A program made the translations under genes and the position numbers. Below are positions 17,038-23,558 of a DNA stretch of 64,000 bases, piece after piece (position 1 is the stretch's first letter; each line of letters opens with the position of its first letter). Location of the stretch: contig CABSCP010000021.1 of NCBI GenBank assembly GCA_902476265.1, positions 10,571-74,570 of the forward strand. Reading direction: 5' to 3'. Below the pieces are notes generated by a model. It saw nothing but the letters and a program-made list of their open reading frames with translations. It searched no databases and was not told the origin of the DNA. This stretch comes from an uncultured Lachnospiraceae bacterium (GTDB lineage Bacteria > Bacillota > Clostridia > Lachnospirales > Lachnospiraceae).

Positions 17038-17082
17038 GAAATTCCCGGCATCTTCATGATTCCGGGAATTTCGTTGTATTTT
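17038..17082 (+). terminator. Rho-independent terminator after GH106-like gene
   Basis: GAAATTCCCGG / CCGGGAATTTC, 11-base perfect stem, followed by GTTGTATTTTT. Confidence 0.75.
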
Positions 17083-17143
17083 TGGGGGAAATCCTTTATA
17101 CTAATAACAGACAGTTTTGGGCGGTGAAAGAAAGGACAAGAGT

Positions 17144-17870
17144 ATGGCGAGGACAATAGGCATCGGACATCAGGATTTTAAGGTACTTCGCAAAAACAAT
17201 CTCTTTTATATCGATAAGACCGATTTCATCCGACAATGGTGGGAGAATTTCGACAGTGTTACGCTGATCGCCCGTCCCAGACGATTTGGGAAAACGCTGA
17301 CCATGAGCATGGTGGAGAGCTTTTTCTCGGTGGAATATGCTCAGGAGAAAGCACTGTTTGAAGGACTGTCCATCTGGCAGGAAGAAGCATACAGAAAGCT
17401 GCAGGGAACATATCCGGTATTGTATTTGACTTTTGCGGATATTAAGGAAACTTCCTTTGTCCAGACCCGGAAAAAAATCTGTCAGATTATCACGAATTTA
17501 TACAGCAAATATGATTTCCTTTTAGAGGGGGATTTCCTGAAGGCTGAGGAAAAAGAATATTTCAGGAAAATATCGCCCGATATGGAAGATGTTGAATGCT
17601 ACCTTTAAGACCAATCCTTTTTTGGAACGGGCCCTTATGACCGGCATAACGAGAGTGAGCAGAGAGTCGGTTTTTTCTGATTTGAACAATATGGTTGTGG
17701 TGACAACCACTTCCGGGGTTTATTCGGACTGTTTCGGCTTTACTCAGGAGGAAGTTTTCAGGGCACTGGAGGAATATGGGCTGGCAGATAAAAAAGCGGA
17801 TGTAAAAAGATGGTATGACGGTTTTGTTTTTGGAGAAACGAGAGAGATATATAATCCCTGGCGGTTCTGA
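17144..17870 (+). pseudogene. AAA-ATPase-like (DUF1703-type) gene, deleted and frameshifted
   Basis: Starts as a typical AAA-ATPase_like/PD-(D/E)XK (DUF1703) protein: KNNLFYIDKTDFIRQWW, Walker A region ARPRRFGKTLTMSM. After DMEDVE (about 17600) the frame breaks. The next recognisable family block (LNATFKTNPFLERALMTGITRVS) continues in another frame to YNPWRF. About 60 residues, including the expected Walker B region (LLDEYD), are absent between the two pieces. The nuclease-like C-terminal half is missing after YNPW. The family is mobile and often found in many degraded copies in gut Bacteroidetes and Clostridia. Not functional. Confidence 0.8.
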
Positions 17871-17934
17871 TCGGCTGAAAAGCCGTCGCCGGCGTTTGGC
17901 AGAGATGAGAATATTGTGCAGAAAGGAGAAAAGG

Positions 17935-18195
17935 ATGAAAGACGTTTTAATGATGATGATGGCGGGATGCCCTCATTGCAGAAGGGCAAATCAGATGATC
18001 GAAGAACTGATGGAGGAACATGAGGAGTATCGCAGTGTTTCTATCCGCAGGGTGGACGAAAATGTGGACAAAGCTTTGGCGGAATCTTTGGATTATTATT
18101 ATGTACCCACCTTTTTTGTGGACGGAAAGAAAATGATGGAAGGCGTTCCCACGAAAGAAGCGGTGGAAGCGGTGCTGAAGGAAGCGGTTCGCTGA
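17935..18195 (+). CDS. Thioredoxin/glutaredoxin-like protein
   Basis: 86 residues. Thioredoxin fold with the redox motif CPHC near residue 12 (MMMAGCPHCRRANQMI) and the cis-proline loop YYVPTFFVDGKK. GAAAGGAG at 17921-17928 fixes the start at 17935; the longer upstream frame overlaps the pseudogene. The likely role is a small dithiol oxidoreductase. Members of this group often sit beside the acidic small protein that follows here at 34 bases. Confidence 0.85.
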   Translation: MKDVLMMMMAGCPHCRRANQMIEELMEEHEEYRSVSIRRVDENVDKALAESLDYYYVPTFFVDGKKMMEGVPTKEAVEAVLKEAVR

Positions 18196-18228
18196 GCGTG
18201 GTGCAATAAGGGAAAGAGGAGAGCGGCA

Positions 18229-18423
18229 GTGGAAACTTTTAAAGAATTATATCTGGCCGGAAAGTTGGAATTTGAGGCGATTGATGATTATGTGGAGGAA
18301 TGGAACAACAGCGATGACGAACGGACACTGGCACAGTTTCTCGGTTTGAATGCGGATGAGGAGGACGCCTGGATCAGTGTCGGGGACGACGCCCTGTATG
18401 ATCTTTTGGAAGCACAGCGTTAA
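18229..18423 (+). CDS. Small acidic conserved protein
   Basis: 64 residues, very acidic (ending GDDALYDLLEAQR), GTG start with AGAGGAGAG a few bases upstream. Recognisable only as a type of small protein common in Clostridia (FxxLYLxGKLxFExIDDYVExW). No enzymatic motif. It follows the thioredoxin-like gene and is followed by a terminator, so the two form a short operon. Confidence 0.7.
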   Translation: METFKELYLAGKLEFEAIDDYVEEWNNSDDERTLAQFLGLNADEEDAWISVGDDALYDLLEAQR

Positions 18424-18429
18424 AAAGGA

Positions 18430-18480
18430 CCCCGCAACCGATTGTTGCCCCCTTAGTTGGTGGCCGGTTGCGGGGTTTTT
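18430..18480 (+). terminator. Rho-independent terminator
   Basis: CCCCGCAACCG / CGGTTGCGGGG stem with a 24-base loop, then TTTTTA. Confidence 0.85.
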
Positions 18481-18530
18481 ATGTTATGATGCATGAATGA
18501 AAGAGAAAGGAGTGCGGCGTCCAAAAAAAT

Positions 18531-19331
18531 ATGATAGGGAATAAAATTCGAAAGCTGCGTGAGGCAGCGGGATTATCACAGGAGAAGCTTGCAGAAAAAA
18601 TGGATGTGACCAGGCAGGCTGTCTCGAAATGGGAAAATAATACTTCGGTACCTGAGATGAAAAATTTATTGAGGCTGTCAGAGCTGTTCGGTGTATCCGT
18701 AGAGGAATGGACAAAGGACGAAAACGAAAAGCGGGAAACGTCCGGTGAAGGGGAAGAAATAAAGAAACCGGAAGAAAAACATAAGAATTTGCCGCTGATA
18801 ATGCTGGCAGTTGTGTTGGGCAGCGGGACCATTTTATGGATTTGTGTGATGCTGATAATAACCTTACACAGTCCGGTCAAGGGGACAATGGAAAAGGTCT
18901 CGGTCAGGGAAGAAGAGATTACGCTGCAGGAGGAATCTTTTGCAGAGTCTGTCCCTGTTTTAAAAGAAGAGAGCGGACAGGAAACCGTGGAATCCGAATC
19001 TGCACCGGATTATTTAAACAGTCCGGAAAGCGTTGCCCTGCAGCAGACCGCCCAGAATTTCGCAAGAGCTTATTTTCAGAGTGATCGCAGCAAGGCATTG
19101 GAATATGCGGTGATTGCGGAAGAAAATCTGGAAGTATGGGAAAAGGATGTCTGGGATGACCTGGATTACATCACCCTGAAATGGAATCCGGAAAAGCTCG
19201 CAGGAGAAGGCGCTATTGAGGTGCAGTATGAATTCCGGCTGAGAGGAGAGGACAGTTGTAACTGGCTTGGTCTGGAACTGATGAAAATACAGGATCAGTG
19301 GAAGGTGACCAATGCTTATCTGGAAAAATAG
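18531..19331 (+). CDS. XRE-family regulator with membrane anchor
   Basis: 266 residues. N-terminal helix-turn-helix (IGNKIRKLREAAGLSQEKLAEKMDVTRQAVSKWEN), an acidic linker, one transmembrane helix at about residues 85-108 (PLIMLAVVLGSGTILWICVMLII), then an extracytoplasmic domain. The C-terminal ~110 residues resemble a small alpha+beta domain of the kind that follows such helices (FARAYFQSDRSKALEYA...DQWKVTNAYLEK). DNA-binding inside and a sensory module outside suggest a one-component membrane-anchored regulator. GAAAGGAG lies rather far (about 18 bases) from the ATG. A single gene between terminators, so possibly autoregulated. Confidence 0.85.
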   Translation: MIGNKIRKLREAAGLSQEKLAEKMDVTRQAVSKWENNTSVPEMKNLLRLSELFGVSVEEWTKDENEKRETSGEGEEIKKPEEKHKNLPLIMLAVVLGSGTILWICVMLIITLHSPVKGTMEKVSVREEEITLQEESFAESVPVLKEESGQETVESESAPDYLNSPESVALQQTAQNFARAYFQSDRSKALEYAVIAEENLEVWEKDVWDDLDYITLKWNPEKLAGEGAIEVQYEFRLRGEDSCNWLGLELMKIQDQWKVTNAYLEK

Positions 19332-19369
19332 GACCTGGTCTGTTTCCCGACAGAAGAAACAGATAGGGC

Positions 19370-19399
19370 TTTACGCAGGACAAAAAGAAGTGCTATAAT
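19370..19399 (+). promoter_or_regulatory. Promoter for aldolase gene
   Basis: TTTACG at 19370-19375 and extended -10 TGCTATAAT at 19391-19399, spacer 18. About 40 bases before the ATG. Confidence 0.6.
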
Positions 19400-19441
19400 T
19401 CTTGATGATAGAAGAGCAATTTTACGAGGAGAGAAAAAGAA

Positions 19442-20482
19442 ATGTTATATTTTAACTGCGATTATATGGAAGGTGCGCATCCGGCGATTCTGGAGCGGCT
19501 TTTGGAAACCAATATGGAACACACCATCGGTTATGGTGTGGATTCCTACTGCAGCAGCGCAAAGGAAAAAATCAGGAAAGAATGCGGCTGCCCGGATGCG
19601 GATATCTTTTTTCTGGTAGGCGGAACCCAGACCAATGCAACGGTGATCAAAGCGTTGTTAAAACCGTTTGAAGGCGTTATAGCAGCTGAGACGGGCCACA
19701 TTAATGTACATGAGGCCGGTGCGATCGAGGCGGGCGGTCATAAAGTGCTGGGACTGCCTCAGAAAGAAGGAAAAATAGCGGCGGACACTGTGCGGAAGTA
19801 TTTGGAAGGATTTTTCAGGGACGGAAGCTGCACCCATATGGTACAGCCCGGCATGGTTTACATTTCTCATCCCACGGAATACGGAACGCTTTATACGAAG
19901 CAGGAACTTATGGAGTTAAAAAAAGTCTGTGAAGAATACGGACTGCCTCTGTTTTTGGACGGCGCGCGCCTGGGGTACGGTCTGGCCGCCGAAGGGACGG
20001 ATGTGACCCTGCAGACAGTGGCGGAGTACTGTGACGTGTTTTATATCGGGGGCACCAAAGTGGGCGCGCTGTTTGGCGAGGCGGTAGTCATGCCCAAAAG
20101 GGATTATGTGCCCGGATTTTTTACGCTGATGAAGCAGCAGGGCGCGGTGCTGGCAAAGGGAAGGCTGTTGGGCATTCAGTTTGACACCCTCTTTACAGAC
20201 GGATTGTATTACCGGATTTCCGGACATGCCATCGAATGTGCAAAAAAGCTGAAACAGATTCTGGTTTCGGCGGGCTGTGAGCTTTGGCTGGATTCTCCCA
20301 CAAACCAGCAGTTTGTGATTCTGGATGAAGCGCGGCAGAAGGCGCTGGAGGGAAAGGTGAGCTATGAGGTCTGGGAAGAACTGGACGAAAACCGTAAGGC
20401 GGTGCGGTTTGCCACAAGCTGGGCCACAAAGGATGAAGATCTGGAGGAGTTAAAAAAGATCCTTGAAGAATGCAGAGGATAA
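19442..20482 (+). CDS. ltaE: Threonine aldolase family PLP enzyme
   Basis: 346 residues, fold-type I PLP enzyme of the beta-eliminating lyase/threonine aldolase family, which splits L-threonine or L-allo-threonine to glycine and acetaldehyde. Seen: the GGTQTNATVIKALLKPFEGVI region, HINVHEAGAIEAGGHKV, LFLDGARLGYGL (Asp/Arg PLP contacts) and YIGGTKVGALFGEA containing the Schiff-base lysine. GAGGAGAG ribosome site before ATG 19442. Low-specificity aldolase is the likeliest activity; a related lyase activity cannot be excluded by sequence alone. Confidence 0.88.
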   Translation: MLYFNCDYMEGAHPAILERLLETNMEHTIGYGVDSYCSSAKEKIRKECGCPDADIFFLVGGTQTNATVIKALLKPFEGVIAAETGHINVHEAGAIEAGGHKVLGLPQKEGKIAADTVRKYLEGFFRDGSCTHMVQPGMVYISHPTEYGTLYTKQELMELKKVCEEYGLPLFLDGARLGYGLAAEGTDVTLQTVAEYCDVFYIGGTKVGALFGEAVVMPKRDYVPGFFTLMKQQGAVLAKGRLLGIQFDTLFTDGLYYRISGHAIECAKKLKQILVSAGCELWLDSPTNQQFVILDEARQKALEGKVSYEVWEELDENRKAVRFATSWATKDEDLEELKKILEECRG

Positions 20483-20486
20483 AACA

Positions 20487-21068
20487 ATGAAGAGAAAGCT
20501 GCAAAAAGTCATGGCAGCGTTTCTGGCAGCAGGGGCGCTGTTGCTTTTTACCGGGGGCTGCAGCGTGCGGAATGTGACCCCGGGCATGGCCGAGGGAGAA
20601 AAATATGACGCGGTGATTTCCGTGAAAGGGAAGGATGCAGAGCCGGACGCTGCCGGCACCCTGGCAGAAGAGAGCGCTGACCGGGACAGGGAAGATTTGG
20701 CGGGCTTGCGGATGCTTTTGGGAAAAACGGATGAAGAAGCGGCCGGGCTTTTGGGCGGCGGAACAGAAAACCGGACGGCGGACGGCAGCCTGCTGGTGGG
20801 GCGCAATTATTCCGCAAAATTTTTCGGGGAAGAATGCAGCATATATACCAGCTATGACGAAAAAGGCGCAGTTTTCATGGCGCTGGTACAGCTTCCCGGA
20901 GGCTTGGGGCAGGAGTGGAAGGCAAGGCTGGAAGCGGTCACAGGGAAGCAGGCGGTTTCTGAGGAGACGGAAGAAGAAGGGCAAAGCTTTCAGTGGAGTT
21001 ATGAAGGCTGTCTGGTGACCTTATATGCGGCGGAGGGTGCCGTGAGCCTGGATATTATGGCGGAATGA
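20487..21068 (+). CDS. Uncharacterised lipoprotein
   Basis: 193 residues. Signal peptide KVMAAFLAAGALLLFTGGC with the lipobox cysteine near residue 25. AGAGG ends 4 bases before the preceding stop and supports ATG 20487. The mature part contains an acidic low-complexity linker, then a compact domain (LAGLRMLLGKTDEEAAGLLGGG ... IYTSYDEKGAVFMALV). The function is unknown. It is co-transcribed with the aldolase (5-base gap). Confidence 0.75.
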   Translation: MKRKLQKVMAAFLAAGALLLFTGGCSVRNVTPGMAEGEKYDAVISVKGKDAEPDAAGTLAEESADRDREDLAGLRMLLGKTDEEAAGLLGGGTENRTADGSLLVGRNYSAKFFGEECSIYTSYDEKGAVFMALVQLPGGLGQEWKARLEAVTGKQAVSEETEEEGQSFQWSYEGCLVTLYAAEGAVSLDIMAE

Positions 21069-21105
21069 GAGAAAACAAAAATGAGCGGCGGCAGCCGGAA
21101 AACAG

Positions 21106-21145
21106 AACAGGCGTATCAGGAAAATATCCCGGATACGCCTGTTTT
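21106..21145. terminator. Bidirectional terminator between convergent genes
   Basis: AACAGGCGTATC / GATACGCCTGTT, a 12-base stem flanked by A's and T's, between the lipoprotein (+) and the M32 carboxypeptidase (-). Confidence 0.8.
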
Positions 21146-21155
21146 ATCAGTTTTA

Positions 21156-22667
21156 TCAGTGGCAGGAAGAAAAGCCATATATTTCGGCATATTTTTGATT
21201 GAAGTAGTCCAGAAGAGGACGGGCGGAGAGCTCCCGGCCGCAGACTCTCTGCAGCACCTGACGGGAATGATAAAGGCTGCCATACCGGTGGATTTTTTCG
21301 TTCAGCCAGCGAGTGATTTCCAAAATTCTTCCCTCTTTTAGGATGGTATCGAGACTGCCCAGTTCTCTTTCGGCGGCTTCCAGAAGCATACCGTCGTAGA
21401 CAGAACCCAGCAGATAGGAAGGGAAGTAGCCAAAGGAACCGTCCGACCAGTGCATATCCTGCAGAATCCCTTCGGCATCATTGGCAGGGCAGATGCCCAG
21501 CATTTCCTGCATTTTTTCATTCCAAAGGGCGGGCAGGCTTTCGGTGGGCACATTGTCCCGAAAGATCGCTTTTTCGATTTCGTAGCGCAGGATGACATGC
21601 AGACAGTAGGTCACCTCATCGGCTTCGGTGCGGATGAAGCTGGGATGCACATCGTTAATCGCCTGAAAGAAAGTGTCTTTGGGGATCTCTTTAAACTGCG
21701 GCAGGAGATCGCCCAGTTTGTCATAGATCGGCGTCCAGAAAGCGGGTCTGCGCCCCAGGATATTTTCATAAAACCGGGACTGGCTTTCGTGCAGCCCCAT
21801 CATATTGATTTCATCCAATGCGGTGCCGGCATAGGCAGGATCAATGTTCTGTTCAAAAATGGCGTGTCCTCCTTCATGGATGGCAGAGAACATAGCGGAC
21901 AGGGGCTGGTCTTTCAGATAATGGTTGGTCACCCGCACATCTCCCGGGCATAATGTGGTGGTGAAAGGATGGACGCTTTCGGCGACAGCGCCGGAGTCAA
22001 AGCGAAATCCGATATAGGAAAGAAGCATTTCCTGCACTTTTTTCTGGGCCTGTGGGTCGTAGTCGCCGGTAAGGGCGGAAAGATCCGGCTTCGGCGCAGC
22101 GTTTATTTTTTCCAGAAGGGGGGCAAGCCCTTCTTTCATTTCCGAAAACAGGCGGTCGATGGTGGCGGAATCCATGCCTTCTTCATACAGATCCAAAAGC
22201 ACTTCATAGGGATCGCTGTCGGGTTCCATATAGTTCACATACTGTTTTGTCATGGAAATCACCCGGTCCAGATGGGGCAGGAAAAGGGAAAAATCGGACT
22301 TCTCCTTGGCTTGTTCCCAGGCTTTTTCCGAACGGGCGCAAGCGGTCACAAATTCCGTATAAAAATCCTCCGGAATGCGCTTGAAACGTTTGTAATCTCT
22401 TTGATAGCGCCGCACAGTAGTCTGCATGGCTTCATCCAGCTGTGCAAACTGTTCCGGAGCAGAAAGGGTGTCCAGCAGAGCGCCGTATTCATCGGAAGTG
22501 GACAGGCGGAAGGCTTCCGTGGAGAAAAAGCCCACGGCTTCCAGCTTGCTATCCACCCCGTTTTTGGGAGCGGCTGTCTGCAGGTCCCACTGCAGCAGAG
22601 TGACAGCCTGCTGATACGTTCTTATCTTTTTCAGATATGCTCTGAACTGTTCAAGTGTCTGGTTCAT
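21156..22667 (-). CDS. Carboxypeptidase Taq-type (M32) metallopeptidase
   Basis: 503 residues, normal for M32 zinc carboxypeptidases, which trim C-terminal residues from peptides in the cytoplasm. The zinc motif HEGGH (AIHEGGHAIFEQ) is near residue 260 with the downstream Glu in LHESQSRFYEN; the N-terminal TLLQWDLQTAAP block is also typical. Start at 22667: AGGAGG lies nine bases before this ATG on the minus strand. An upstream in-frame ATG would include the ribosome site. Sole minus-strand gene in this part, monocistronic, with no signal peptide. Confidence 0.93.
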   Translation of the reverse strand: MNQTLEQFRAYLKKIRTYQQAVTLLQWDLQTAAPKNGVDSKLEAVGFFSTEAFRLSTSDEYGALLDTLSAPEQFAQLDEAMQTTVRRYQRDYKRFKRIPEDFYTEFVTACARSEKAWEQAKEKSDFSLFLPHLDRVISMTKQYVNYMEPDSDPYEVLLDLYEEGMDSATIDRLFSEMKEGLAPLLEKINAAPKPDLSALTGDYDPQAQKKVQEMLLSYIGFRFDSGAVAESVHPFTTTLCPGDVRVTNHYLKDQPLSAMFSAIHEGGHAIFEQNIDPAYAGTALDEINMMGLHESQSRFYENILGRRPAFWTPIYDKLGDLLPQFKEIPKDTFFQAINDVHPSFIRTEADEVTYCLHVILRYEIEKAIFRDNVPTESLPALWNEKMQEMLGICPANDAEGILQDMHWSDGSFGYFPSYLLGSVYDGMLLEAAERELGSLDTILKEGRILEITRWLNEKIHRYGSLYHSRQVLQRVCGRELSARPLLDYFNQKYAEIYGFSSCH

Positions 22668-22744
22668 AAAATACCTCCTCATGAGAGTAATGTTTAAAAA
22701 TGTTGGAAAACGTTAAGACCAGTATAGCGCTTTTTTGAACAAGA

Positions 22745-22775
22745 TTGTAAACTGTTTTTACAGATTGGTTGACAA
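22745..22775 (+). promoter_or_regulatory. BirA (biotin) operator
   Basis: TTGTAAAC (22745-22752), 15 bases, GTTGACAA (22768-22775). This is the BirA half-site pair TTGT(A/T)AAC-N14-16-GTT(A/G)ACAA. It overlaps the -35 box of the bioY promoter, so biotinyl-AMP-loaded BirA would block transcription. Confidence 0.82.
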
Positions 22776-22796
22776 TTTGAAGCGGAATGCTATACT
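22769..22796 (+). promoter_or_regulatory. bioY promoter
   Basis: TTGACA at 22769-22774 (inside the right BirA half-site) and TATACT at 22791-22796 with TGC before it (extended -10), spacer 16. About 35 bases from the bioY start. Confidence 0.8.
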
Positions 22797-22830
22797 TGAC
22801 ATAAAGTTCGAAACAAAGGAGAAAAATGGG

Positions 22831-23388
22831 ATGCAGACAGTAGTAAAAAAGAAGGCAATCGGCACAAAGGAAATGGCTTTGATCGGGGTGATGACCGCCA
22901 TCACCTGTATCGCGGCGCCTTTTTCCATCTATCTTCCGGTGAGCCCGGTTCCTCTGACACTGGTGAGCCTGGCGTTGTATTTTTCACTCTATGTGCTGGG
23001 AACGAAAAAGGCCCTGATCAGCTATGCGGTTTATCTGGCAATCGGCTTTGTGGGGCTGCCCGTGTTTTCCGGCTTTACCGGCGGGATCGGGAGGGTGGCC
23101 GGCCCTACCGGCGGTTACTTGATCGGATTTCTGTTCATGATTCCGGTATCCGGTATTTTATTGGAGAAGCTGCCGAAAAAAATCCGGTTTCAGATCCCGG
23201 CCCTCATTTTAGGGACGCTGGTCTGCTATCTGTTCGGAACCCTCTGGCTCTGTGTTCAGTTAAAAATGAACTTTGCAGGAGGATTGGGCGTGGGAGTGAT
23301 TCCTTATCTTCCCGGGGATCTTGCAAAGATTGTGATCGCCTCAATGGCCGGGCCTGTCATTGCAAAAACGGTGAACCGGGCGGTGTAA
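22831..23388 (+). CDS. bioY: Biotin transporter substrate-binding protein BioY
   Basis: 185 residues, six membrane segments; the S-component of a biotin ECF transporter. Family signs: the N-terminal ALIGVMTAITCIAAPFSIYLP, PVPLTLVSLALY (the PVP loop), GLPVFSGFTGGIGRVAGPTGGYL and the end of helix 6 PYLPGDLAKI. GTKEM... start at ATG 22831 chosen for AAAGGAG at 22816-22822 and because it begins just before the first helix. An upstream in-frame ATG at 22735 would lie before the promoter. No BioM/BioN genes adjacent, so it probably shares a housekeeping ECF module. Confidence 0.95.
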   Translation: MQTVVKKKAIGTKEMALIGVMTAITCIAAPFSIYLPVSPVPLTLVSLALYFSLYVLGTKKALISYAVYLAIGFVGLPVFSGFTGGIGRVAGPTGGYLIGFLFMIPVSGILLEKLPKKIRFQIPALILGTLVCYLFGTLWLCVQLKMNFAGGLGVGVIPYLPGDLAKIVIASMAGPVIAKTVNRAV

Positions 23389-23400
23389 AAAATAGTACAG

Positions 23401-23441
23401 AAATCCCGACAGTGCATGAAAACTGCTCTGTCGGGATTTTT
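23401..23441 (+). terminator. Rho-independent terminator after bioY
   Basis: AAATCCCGACAG / CTGTCGGGATTT stem, 15-base loop, T-run. Confidence 0.85.
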
Positions 23442-23472
23442 ATGTTTGGAAGGAAAGCGGATTCTACGGTTT

Positions 23473-23503
23473 TTGGACACGGATATAGATTTTGTGGTAA
23501 AAT
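23473..23503 (+). promoter_or_regulatory. Putative promoter for UvrA-like gene
   Basis: TTGGAC at 23473-23478 and TGGTAAAAT extended -10 ending at 23503, spacer 19. Confidence 0.4.
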
Positions 23504-23558
23504 AGTCTAAATGTGTGCCGTCAGGCGGTCTTGAGGAGTTTGTTTCAGGAAAGGAATA

